Assembly: GCA_017395275.1 (NCBI GenBank) | Contig: JAFPVN010000206.1 | Coordinates: 1-15,654 of the forward strand | Reading direction: 5' to 3' | DNA length: 15,654 nucleotides | Source of the DNA: Candidatus Methanomethylophilaceae archaeon | GTDB lineage: Archaea; Thermoplasmatota; Thermoplasmata; Methanomassiliicoccales; Methanomethylophilaceae | Shown: one piece after another, positions 1 to 7,243 of the stretch | Position numbering within the stretch: position 1 is the stretch's first letter | Layout of the letters: every line of letters starts with the position of its first letter | Translations under genes and position numbers: made by a program | Notes under the pieces: model-generated | What the model was told of the DNA's origin: nothing | The model's input: only the letters and a program-made list of their open reading frames with translations | Database searches by the model: none

Positions 1-293
1 ATGAGCTCCAACACGCCCGTGACAGACCCGGGCACGTCACGCAGGATGAACTCCATCAGCATGACGCTGCTCTGTTCCTCTCCGGGATGGATGTACCCTA
101 TCTTGCGAAGCTCCTCGTCGGCCTTGGCGAGCTGTTCCTCGGTCCCCTCGGCATCGATGAAGAGCGTGTGCATGTCCACTGCCTTGTTGTAGCTGACCCT
201 CGTGATGTTGATGCCGAGGGATGCGAAGCATTGGCTGGCCTTCAGGAACGCCCCGATGTTGTCGGGCATCGTCGTAACGTACGATTTCTTCAT
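1..293 (-). CDS. ACT-domain protein, N-terminal part, cut by left edge
   Basis: The minus-strand reading frame is open from 293 to the window edge and begins MKKSYVTTMPDNIGAFLKAS, continuing through NITRVSYNKAVDMHTLFIDA. The pattern of a short beta strand, PDNIGAFLK, and then a conserved NITRVSYN segment is typical of ACT domains, which bind amino acids or other small ligands and regulate enzymes or transcription. A second such unit seems to begin near residue 80 (SVMLMEFILRDVPGSVTGVLEL), so the protein probably holds tandem ACT domains. I chose the ATG at 293 because a TATA-like box lies about 24 bases upstream, as expected for a leaderless archaeal mRNA. An in-frame ATG at 305 is the alternative (four extra residues, MRAP). 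The C-terminus and any fused domain lie outside the window, so the regulated pathway cannot be named. Confidence 0.8.
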   Translation of the reverse strand, partial: MKKSYVTTMPDNIGAFLKASQCFASLGINITRVSYNKAVDMHTLFIDAEGTEEQLAKADEELRKIGYIHPGEEQSSVMLMEFILRDVPGSVTGVLEL

Positions 294-312
294 CGGTGCT
301 CGCATGATTGTT

Positions 313-322
313 TTGTATATTA
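313..322 (-). promoter_or_regulatory. Probable TATA box for the ACT-domain gene
   Basis: On the minus strand this reads TAATATACAA, with its centre about 24-25 bases upstream of the ATG at 293. No Shine-Dalgarno sequence is seen before that ATG. This is the spacing expected for a TBP site driving a leaderless transcript. It is inferred from position and composition only. Confidence 0.45.
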
Positions 323-703
323 TGATATGGCTGAGTTTCCTTTCAATCCGGGACGATTCAGTGATGTTGTGCCCTCGTCAGTCGTCTATCTGTTGAATTG
401 CATTTTTTTTACATAATTCAGTCATTTTTCATCAAAACCGTTCAGTTCTCTTTGTTCTTTGGATTGATCATTTTTTCGACGATTTGTTCTGAAAAATTCA
501 CCTCCGCAAACGGCCCTAGAATCGATTTTATCGATGTTATCCTTATCCTTACTCGTCTTTACGCTAAATTCTGTTGAACGGCTTCTTTGACCCATTAAAA
601 TCAAAACGTGTTTTTTTGTTGTTTCGAGTCTATGTGGTATGCGAAAAATCGTTATTTTCATCGGGGTTTTGATCAAATACCACCGAATTTGATTGGTGTA
701 TAA

Positions 704-1944
704 TTAATTAAGTTGAATACTTAATCAGATTACTAAATTAAACACAATCTAAATTTCACTCGATTTGATAAAAAAATGATCATATTACACGCCATTTCAG
801 ATGTCCCGTTTTTCGGCAATTTTTTTTGAAATTTCATTAACATCTTATTCAATCTAAATTAATTAATGTAGTTGCTTTATTGAATATATTAATTTAAGTT
901 TAATCAAATTGATGCATATTTTCAATATTACACCTCATTTTAGTTCGCTTTTTCATGATTACTATTTTTTATCATTTTTTATTGTTTTTTATTCAAATTT
1001 TAATTAAGTTTAATTTATTAATCTAATAGCTTAACAAACATAATATTTTAATGTTTAATTAATTTGTCACACAAATAGCTCAAAATTGCGCAATTTTTCA
1101 TCGAAATCCGATGTAATTGGATCAGAAATGTTAAGTTAAGTTAGAAGCTTAATTACATTGAAATTTTAATGTTAAATCAAATACTAATCAATTTTTAGAA
1201 TTATGGTCAAAAACGTCAATTTTAACGCCGTTTTTTGTCCAAAAAGGACTCCCGAATATCAACTTAATTTTGCTATTTTGCATCAAAAAGTACAGGGTAT
1301 TCTGACCAAAAATCAAGGTGTTAGAATCGGGCTAGATTTTGATGCATTTTTGGTGAAAAATGACCATATTGCACCACATCGAAGATCCTTAATCCCTATA
1401 ACTTACTATGAAATATCATAACATATGTAGTGTTATATTTAGCTATTAACAAATACTCTAATTATTATTAATTTTTGAAAATCTAAATAACTCATAATTA
1501 ATTAATCTAAATGCTTAACTTACTTAATTAATAATGAACAATTACATTTCTACACAAAAATTTTAAAAATCAATAGAATTCCACTGTATCGGAAAGGATG
1601 CACTGCTCCGGAAATCACTGTTTGAGTTAATCCGGTTAAGCTAAAAACTTAATTGATTGACGATCGGGAATCTTACTCATCATCTTACTATCTATGGCTC
1701 TAAGACAAGCAGCTAGATCATCATATTTTTTAGACGAATTTCCATTAATCCATAAAACGATAATTAATTAATGTGATTGCTTAATTAGAATAAATATTAT
1801 CACCAAAAGTCATGATATAATAATATTTTGTAATCAGATGCACTCAGAGGCCGATCTTCGATTGCATCTTACTTTTTGAACATATCTTGCAAATTCAATA
1901 AAATTTCATTAATACTTATTTAATTAATCTAATTGCTTAATTAA
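704..1944 (+). repeat. Eight-copy array of a 25-bp directional dyad
   Basis: The best copy, 1920-1944, is TTAATTAA, then TCTAATTGC, then TTAATTAA: perfect 8-bp arms around an asymmetric 9-base spacer. Related copies in the same orientation lie at 704-728, 859-883, 1014-1038, 1132-1156, 1498-1522, 1632-1656 and 1764-1788. Their spacers are GTTGAATAC, TGTAGTTGC, TCTAATAGC, GTTAGAAGC, TCTAAATGC, GCTAAAAAC and TGTGATTGC. The left arm ends in TTAA in all eight, and the right arm begins TTAA in seven. Spacer position 3 is T and position 9 is C in all eight. The copies at 1132 and 1632 have weak left arms. Start-to-start spacing is 155, 155, 118, 366, 134, 132 and 156. The distances and divergence do not fit a CRISPR. 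A binding array for a DNA-binding protein is a reasonable inference. Confidence 0.7.
1045..1173 (+). repeat. Shared flanking sequence in two units of the dyad array
   Basis: ATTTTAATGTT occurs at 1045-1055 and again at 1163-1173. Each copy starts exactly 31 bases after the start of a dyad (1014 and 1132), and each is followed by a similar A/T stretch. The two neighbouring units therefore share sequence beyond the dyad itself, which suggests that the array grew by duplication of longer units that have since diverged. Confidence 0.45.
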
Positions 1945-1994
1945 CAAAAATAATTATCGTTAAACGGAATTCAGACCAAAACAGATTACTATCC

Positions 1995-2999
1995 GTGAAA
2001 TTATGCATATCCATGGATGAGAGATTCCAATCAATCGTAGATGCAGGATGCAGCAGAAAACGTCTGAATCCAGAGGATTGCGAGTATCTCTTGTCATTCG
2101 ATGAAAAATCCCTGGAAACTGCTGCATTGATCGAAGCTGCGGATTCTTTCGTTCGCAAACAATGCAGCAATAAGGGGGAGATCGCTGCACAGATAGGGAT
2201 AATCGTCGGCCCGTGCTATGCAGACTGCGCCTTCTGCAGTTTCGCAGCCAGCACCACCGATGTCGAGGACTATACGATGGGTCCTGAGGAGCTAACGAGG
2301 TATCTGAAGGAGATATCATCCGCCGGAATCGTGTCGAAGGTCTCCCTGATGACCATCCACAACATCGATATCGAGGAATTGCTAGATTCCGTCCGTTTGG
2401 CACGCAGTGTATTGCCGGAAAACATCGAAATCGCCGTGAACACAGGTGATTTGGAGTATGATGAGGCCGAGGACCTCTTCGATGCAGGTGCAAGATCGGC
2501 ATATCACGCATTCCGTCTGGGTGAAAGCATCGACAACTGGCTCGAACCGCGGGGACGCATCGATACCATGAAGAACCTCAAAAAGGCGGGTTTCAAGGTG
2601 GCCACAGGTGTCGAACCCATCGGTCCCGAGCATTCCGGTCGCGAGATTGCCGATCATTACTTCAGGATGATGGAACTCGGATGCGACTGCTGCTCCGCAT
2701 CCAGAAGGGAATGCGTTCCGGGGACCAGGCTCTTCGATGCCGGGGAGATCAGCGAAAGGAGGCTGCTGCAGATTCGCAGCGCACTGCTGATATGCTCTAC
2801 ATGGTGCGATAGGACCGAATTCGGATTCTACGGGGGATTCTACGGCGGTTTCAACCGCATTTACGCCGAATACGGCGGAAGCCCGAAGGATCTCGAGGAG
2901 ATGTCTGAAAAAGGGTTGATGAGAACGGTCGATTGGGCAAGGAGGCACCTTGAATCCGACGGATATTCGATTCATGACGTGCAAATGTATATTTCGTAA
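1995..2999 (+). CDS. BioB/PylB-like radical SAM enzyme, function unknown
   Basis: A 334-residue protein with the radical SAM cluster motif CYADCAFC (C74, C78, C81; CX3CX2C), which should hold a 4Fe-4S cluster that cleaves S-adenosylmethionine. The N-terminal helix region before the motif (LNPEDCEYLLSF, then ETAALIEAADSFVRK) and the later segment RIDTMKNLKKAGFKVATGVEPIG resemble biotin synthase and methylornithine synthase (PylB) folds. It is not convincingly either enzyme. A second cysteine group, C230, C232, C233 and C240 (GCDCCSASRREC), could bind another cluster. The start shown is GTG at 1995; ATG at 2013 (MDERFQSIV) is an equal or better choice, and neither has a Shine-Dalgarno sequence. 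The gene begins just after the last dyad of the AT-rich array. The downstream ATPase has its own promoter, so the two need not be an operon. Confidence 0.85.
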   Translation: MKLCISMDERFQSIVDAGCSRKRLNPEDCEYLLSFDEKSLETAALIEAADSFVRKQCSNKGEIAAQIGIIVGPCYADCAFCSFAASTTDVEDYTMGPEELTRYLKEISSAGIVSKVSLMTIHNIDIEELLDSVRLARSVLPENIEIAVNTGDLEYDEAEDLFDAGARSAYHAFRLGESIDNWLEPRGRIDTMKNLKKAGFKVATGVEPIGPEHSGREIADHYFRMMELGCDCCSASRRECVPGTRLFDAGEISERRLLQIRSALLICSTWCDRTEFGFYGGFYGGFNRIYAEYGGSPKDLEEMSEKGLMRTVDWARRHLESDGYSIHDVQMYIS

Positions 3000-3058
3000 A
3001 ACTTGTCATATATAAGTGAATTACAAAAGTATCTTTTATAAAATTGAAAAATAATTAA

Positions 3059-3067
3059 CTTTAAATA
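3059..3067 (+). promoter_or_regulatory. Probable TATA box for the ATPase gene
   Basis: CTTTAAATA is centred about 26 bases before the ATG at 3089, in an A/T-rich stretch with no Shine-Dalgarno sequence. This is the classic spacing for a leaderless archaeal transcript, and it implies that the ATPase is transcribed on its own rather than only as read-through from the radical SAM gene. Confidence 0.6.
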
Positions 3068-3088
3068 GTATAAATAAAATTTAATTTT

Positions 3089-4318
3089 ATGAAACAGGAC
3101 ATTCGCATCCTCCCGAGAGAGAAGTATCAGGATATGCTGAGAAGGTCCGAAGGTGCCCCCGTAATCAAGATCATCACCGGTATGAGAAGATGCGGCAAAT
3201 CGGCATTGCTGATGCTTTTCCGTGATGAATTGATATCGAACGGGAAGGGAGAACACGTCTATTACAGAAAATTCGATGATGAATTGGAATCGGACGTTCC
3301 TGACCACAGGGATCTGATCGAGGACGTGAAGACCAAGGTGGATGTCGGTCCGGGCGACTACATCATCCTGGATGAGATCCAGGACGTGGAAGGCTGGGAA
3401 AGAGCGGTCATGTCGTTCTTCGAGAACGGTGCGGACGTGTACATCACGGGTTCCAACGCACACATGCTGTCTTCAGAGCTGTCGACGAAACTGTCCGGCA
3501 GATTCATCGAGATAGAGGTATTGCCGCTGAGCTTCAGGGAATTCATCTCATTCAGAAGAGAGGCAGGTGACGAATCGGACACAGCAGGTCTTTTCGAGCG
3601 TTTCTACCGCAACGGATCCCTGCCGGCAGTCGCTTTGTTGGACAAAACGCAGGAGAATCTCGTCGATACGATGATCGTGGGTATCTTCAACACGGTCTAT
3701 GTGAAGGATGTGCTGGAGAGGAACAGCATCCGCAACGTGGCCCTCATGGACAACCTTAACCGCTTCCTGATGAAGGACATCGGGAACAGGGTATCGGTGA
3801 AGAATGCCTCCGGATTCTTGACAAGTATGGGGATGAAGAGACAGACCACGCCTCAGACTATAGACAACTACATCTCGATGCTCGAACGCGCCCTCCTCTT
3901 CCATCGTTCCAAACGCATGGATGCAGAGACTAGGACGTTCCTCGTCACCACCGAGAAGTTCTACTGCAACGACCTCGGTATCAGGAACAGCATCGTGGGG
4001 TTAAGGGTCGAGGATCTGGACGGGATATTGGAGAATCTGGTATTCCTCGAGCTGAAGTACCGTTTCGGTTCAGTGTTCACGTTGGGGGTCGGAAGACACG
4101 AGGTGGATTTCATCGTCAAGGGCGACAAAGGTCCCGAATACTATCAGGTCTGCTATGATCTGAACAACGAGGATACCTTCAAGAGGGAAGTGACGCCGCT
4201 CAGGAGCATGGACGACAACTATCCCAAGACGATAGTGGTGTGGAACGATTATCCTTTGAAGGATATCGACGGCATCAGGGTCGTCCGGATCATGGACTGG
4301 CTGACGGGTTCGGATTAA
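3089..4318 (+). CDS. AAA ATPase of the DUF4143 family
   Basis: A 409-residue protein. The N-terminal P-loop domain has Walker A GMRRCGKS (31-38), Walker B YIILDEIQD (91-99), a sensor-like TGSNA (120-124) and the SGR motif (136-138), followed by the family's EIEVLPLSFREF. The C-terminal half is DUF4143-like: LENLVFLELKYRF, then a nuclease-fold-like VGRHEVDFIVK near residues 335-345, then YYQVCYDL and REVTPLRSMDDNYPK. Proteins of this family are common in many copies in archaea and gut anaerobes, and their cellular role is not established. The length is normal for the family. The start is supported by a TATA box 26 bases upstream. Its last four bases overlap the end of the convergent chlD gene. 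Confidence 0.9.
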   Translation: MKQDIRILPREKYQDMLRRSEGAPVIKIITGMRRCGKSALLMLFRDELISNGKGEHVYYRKFDDELESDVPDHRDLIEDVKTKVDVGPGDYIILDEIQDVEGWERAVMSFFENGADVYITGSNAHMLSSELSTKLSGRFIEIEVLPLSFREFISFRREAGDESDTAGLFERFYRNGSLPAVALLDKTQENLVDTMIVGIFNTVYVKDVLERNSIRNVALMDNLNRFLMKDIGNRVSVKNASGFLTSMGMKRQTTPQTIDNYISMLERALLFHRSKRMDAETRTFLVTTEKFYCNDLGIRNSIVGLRVEDLDGILENLVFLELKYRFGSVFTLGVGRHEVDFIVKGDKGPEYYQVCYDLNNEDTFKREVTPLRSMDDNYPKTIVVWNDYPLKDIDGIRVVRIMDWLTGSD

Positions 4319-6192
4319 TCCAGCGCGGCCTTCACGCCCTGGGCGAACCTGTCAGCATCGAGGTTCTCCAGCTTGAAGTACCTCGCACCAAGCTTCTGCG
4401 CCAGCCTCTCGGCGTTGTCGAAGTGGGGGAATCCCGAACTGGCATCCACTACGATCCATTTCACGTTGGGGATGCTGAGGTCCTCGGCCATCTTCTGTAC
4501 TTCCTCATTGGCGTCGGCGCCGGCCGTGAGGGGCACATTCGCCCTTCCGTCGGTCACAAGAACAATGTAGCACCTCTCCCCTATGTGGCATCTGGAGTAT
4601 GAGGTCATGTATTCGTCGACCCTGACGAGAGCCTCTCCGAGCGGCGTCTTACCTCCGGTCGGCAGTTCCTCGAGCCTGTTGTAGCTGTATTCCACGGATT
4701 TCGTGGGCGGAAGGATCACCTCGGCTCCGTCGCGGCGGAAGGCCATGAGGCCCACGCGGTCCCTCTTGACGTAGCTGTCGCGCAGCATCGATAATATCGC
4801 CCCCTTCACTGTGGCCATCCTCTTCCTCACCCCGAGGGAACCGCTGGCGTCCACCAGGAACATGATCGTGGCCCCGCTGCGTCTCTCGCGCACCTTCTCC
4901 CGGATGTCGCGGGATTCTATGACTATGGAGAGATTATCGCTCTTCCTCACCCTCTGATAGGGCGCTGCTGCGCGTATCGTGGCGTCGAATGCAACGTCGG
5001 AGGTCTTCCCCTGCGGGATGCGCGAACGGGCGTAACGGCCTGTTCCGTCGGCGCTCTGGGCCATCGTCCTGCGTCCCTTGCGGGTCTTCGTGCGGGAGGG
5101 GAGTCTCTCGTTGGAATCAAGATAATCGATGACGCGGAACTGGCGTCCGATCTCGAACATCATCTCCTCCAGATCCGGAAGGTCCGGCGGAGGGGGGAGT
5201 TCCTGCTGGTCGTCATCGTCATTATCGTCATCATTATCCTCATCTTCCGGCGGCTCGGGAGGTTCCTGGTCCTCGTTCTCCTCGGGTTCCGGAGGTTCAG
5301 GGGGTTCCTCCGGTGGTTCCGGAGGCTCGGGAGGCTCCTGCTGGTAGTTCCGGCGGTGGGGAAGGCACAGCACGGCGGCCTCCTCAACGTCCTTCTTCAT
5401 GACCTCGTCCCTTCCGTTCAGCGCAGCGAGGGATTTGGCGCAGTTGACCATTGCTAGATCGCCGCGGACGCCGTCTGTGGCGACCTTTATGCAGAGTTCG
5501 GAGATGACCGATATCAATTCATCGGAGATCGATACGAGCGGGAGGATCTTTATCGCCTTATCTATCTTCAGGCGCTCGCCCGCCTCCTCTCCCTCGAAGA
5601 GGCGCACGAATCCCTCGGGATCCGACGTGTAGACGTCGTTCCTTGCGAGGATCAGATTGCGCTGTTCCTCGTCGCGGGGCGGTGCGTAGGCAACCAGATC
5701 GAACCTGTCCAATACGTGGCCGCTGAGGTCGGAATCATCAGGGTTCATGGTCGCGATAAGTGTCGTGTTGCAGACATATTCGTCCGATATCGGACCCCTT
5801 TCTACATGCACCCTGCCCGTGAGCACGGCGTCGAGGATGCCTGCGAGCATCCCTCTGTCCATCAGGTTGACGTCGTCGATGTAGAGTATGTTGTCGTGGG
5901 CTCTGGAAAGAAGGCCGGGCTGAAGCTTGGATCTCCCGGTCTTCAGGGCCTCCTCGATGTCCAGACCTCCGAACAGCTGTTCGTCCGTGACGTTCAGGGG
6001 ACAGTTGATTATCTTCCTGTCGGTAAGGCCCGCTGCCGCTCTTGACAGCACGGTCTTGGCGGAGCCTTCGCTGCCGCGCAGAAGCACGGCATGTATGTTC
6101 GGATTCATGAGGGCGCATTCCAATGCCCTCTTGGCGTCGTCCATGCCGACGACGGCCGTGAACGGATAACCGTTCACAGATCCTGCAGGCAT
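4315..6192 (-). CDS. chlD: ChlD-type chelatase subunit (AAA+ plus VWA), probably for cobalt
   Basis: A 625-residue protein, third gene of the cobN-chlI-chlD operon. The AAA+ domain (about 10-280) has a P-loop GSEGSAKT (40-47), Walker B ILYIDD (102-107) and sensor ATMNP (147-151). A proline- and acid-rich linker (about 285-340) follows, then a von Willebrand A domain (about 440-625) with the metal-site motif DASGS (448-452), T516 and TDG (547-549). Walker B ends in Asp-Asp where ChlI has Asp-Glu, so ATP hydrolysis is probably weak, as is usual for ChlD subunits, which mainly bridge ChlI and the large CobN/ChlH subunit. The ATG at 6192 overlaps the end of chlI by 19 bases and has GAGGAG nearby upstream. 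A GTG at 6177 giving a GTGA overlap is the alternative. The partner CobN points to cobalt rather than magnesium. Confidence 0.93.
   Translation of the reverse strand: MPAGSVNGYPFTAVVGMDDAKRALECALMNPNIHAVLLRGSEGSAKTVLSRAAAGLTDRKIINCPLNVTDEQLFGGLDIEEALKTGRSKLQPGLLSRAHDNILYIDDVNLMDRGMLAGILDAVLTGRVHVERGPISDEYVCNTTLIATMNPDDSDLSGHVLDRFDLVAYAPPRDEEQRNLILARNDVYTSDPEGFVRLFEGEEAGERLKIDKAIKILPLVSISDELISVISELCIKVATDGVRGDLAMVNCAKSLAALNGRDEVMKKDVEEAAVLCLPHRRNYQQEPPEPPEPPEEPPEPPEPEENEDQEPPEPPEDEDNDDDNDDDDQQELPPPPDLPDLEEMMFEIGRQFRVIDYLDSNERLPSRTKTRKGRRTMAQSADGTGRYARSRIPQGKTSDVAFDATIRAAAPYQRVRKSDNLSIVIESRDIREKVRERRSGATIMFLVDASGSLGVRKRMATVKGAILSMLRDSYVKRDRVGLMAFRRDGAEVILPPTKSVEYSYNRLEELPTGGKTPLGEALVRVDEYMTSYSRCHIGERCYIVLVTDGRANVPLTAGADANEEVQKMAEDLSIPNVKWIVVDASSGFPHFDNAERLAQKLGARYFKLENLDADRFAQGVKAALD
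5173..5340 (-). repeat. PEPP and Asp-rich linker repeat within chlD
   Basis: This stretch encodes repeated PPEPPEPPEEPPEP and DEDNDDDNDDDD blocks joining the AAA+ and VWA domains. On the plus strand it shows as repeated GGAGG/TTCCGG units. Acid and proline-rich linkers are usual in ChlD/BchD. The simple repeats make length changes between strains likely. Confidence 0.8.
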
Positions 6193-7205
6193 TTCTCGAG
6201 CTCCTCTCTGTCCAGTCCGGCCTCTTCGAACGGGCGCCTCTTCAGGCGGTGGGCCAGCACCAGCTCCGCGGTGGCGCGGATATCGTCCTTGGTGACGTTA
6301 GTGCGTCCCTCCAGTGCCGCATTGGCTTTGGCCGCCTTCAGCATGGTGATGTCGGCCCTGTGGCCGTCCACGCCGAAGTTGATCGTCACAGACACGATCT
6401 TGGATATGATGTCGTCGTCCGCCACCACCTTCGGAAGGATCTCCTTGGCCTTGGTGAGGCGCTCGCACTCGGCATCCAGCTCCTTGGCGCATTCAGCGAT
6501 GTAGGATTCGGGGTCGGAATCGAACTGGACCCTCCTCTTGACCACTTCAGCCCTCTTTGCGACGTCCCTCTCGCCTTTGATGTCGAGCGAGAGACCGAAC
6601 CTGTCCAGCAATTGGGGCCTCAGGTCCCCCTCCTCGGGGTTCATGGTACCGATGAGCACGAATCTAGCGGGGTGGGAGAATGACACTCCCTCCCTCTCGA
6701 CGTAGTTGACTCCCATGGCGGCGGAATCCAGGAGCAGATCCACCAGATGGTCATCGAGCAGATTGACCTCGTCGACGTAGAGTATGTTGCCGTTGGCGGC
6801 GGCCAGGACACCGGGTTCGAACCTCTTCTCCCCGGTCTTCAGGACGTGTTCCAGGTCAAGCGTACCGGATACCCGGTCCTCCGTTGCGGACAACGGGAGG
6901 TCGATGACCCTCATCCTGACCTTCTCGGGCTCCAGCTTCTCCCCCTTGTCGAGCTTCTCTTTGCAATAGGGGCAGTATCTGGCCTCCTTCCCGTACTCGC
7001 AGCGGAAGGGGCACCCCTTCACCACCGTCCTGTAGGGGAGTACGGCGTTCATCGACCTCACGGTCGTGGATTTGGCCGTACCCTTCTCTCCTTTGATCAG
7101 CACTCCGCCTATCCCGGGGTCGATGACGTTGAGCATCAACGCCCTCTTCATGTTCTCCTGCCCTACGATCCTCGTGAAAGGAAAGACCAACGGTTGTCCT
7201 GTCAT
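6174..7205 (-). CDS. chlI: ChlI-type AAA+ chelatase motor subunit, probably for cobalt
   Basis: A 343-residue AAA+ ATPase that should form the ring that powers metal insertion by CobN. Walker A is GEKGTAKS (39-46), Walker B ILYVDEVNLL (141-150), sensor GTMNPEEGDLRPQLLDRF (186-203, including the arginine-finger region), with ChlI-family DGHRADITMLKAAKANAALEGR toward the C-terminus. Between the Walker motifs lies a four-cysteine element, C65, C69, C78 and C81 (GCPFRCEY, then YCPYC), which may bind zinc or a cluster. In contrast to ChlD, the catalytic Glu of Walker B is present. CAGGAG lies about nine bases before the ATG. The gene follows cobN by 38 bp and overlaps chlD by 19 bp, so one transcript is likely. 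Magnesium-chelatase naming is by homology; no chlorophyll genes are present. Confidence 0.94.
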   Translation of the reverse strand: MTGQPLVFPFTRIVGQENMKRALMLNVIDPGIGGVLIKGEKGTAKSTTVRSMNAVLPYRTVVKGCPFRCEYGKEARYCPYCKEKLDKGEKLEPEKVRMRVIDLPLSATEDRVSGTLDLEHVLKTGEKRFEPGVLAAANGNILYVDEVNLLDDHLVDLLLDSAAMGVNYVEREGVSFSHPARFVLIGTMNPEEGDLRPQLLDRFGLSLDIKGERDVAKRAEVVKRRVQFDSDPESYIAECAKELDAECERLTKAKEILPKVVADDDIISKIVSVTINFGVDGHRADITMLKAAKANAALEGRTNVTKDDIRATAELVLAHRLKRRPFEEAGLDREELEKCLQDL

Positions 7206-7243
7206 ATCTATCCGCTCCTGTATTGCCTATCGGTTTAATGTGT

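Larger units (their letters stand above)
294..1994. other. AT-rich intergenic region without a convincing gene
   Basis: About 1.7 kb between two divergent genes (ACT protein on minus, radical SAM on plus). It is far richer in A and T than the genes around it, with many runs of T and A. Short open frames at 422-676 (minus) and 1203-1421 (plus) lack recognisable motifs, good start signals and gene-like composition. No tRNA or rRNA pattern was seen. A small dyad, ATCGAT-TTT-ATCGAT, lies at 521-535. The main content is the repeated dyad described separately (704-1944). The region could be a protein-binding array, a replication or partition locus, or decayed mobile DNA; nothing in the window decides between these. 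Confidence 0.75.

Noticed and set aside
422..676. 84-codon minus-strand open frame in the AT-rich gap
   Set aside because: It has no recognisable motif, no start signals, and residue content like translated A/T-rich DNA.
1203..1421. 72-codon plus-strand open frame in the AT-rich gap
   Set aside because: It has no family motifs and no ribosome site or promoter at the right distance, and it lies within repeat-bearing noncoding sequence.
704..1944. CRISPR array
   Set aside because: The repeats are divergent, the spacing is 118-366 bp, and no cas genes are present.
1995..2999. Naming the radical SAM gene bioB or pylB
   Set aside because: Only the general fold and cluster motif match; pathway neighbours and specific active-site residues are not evident.
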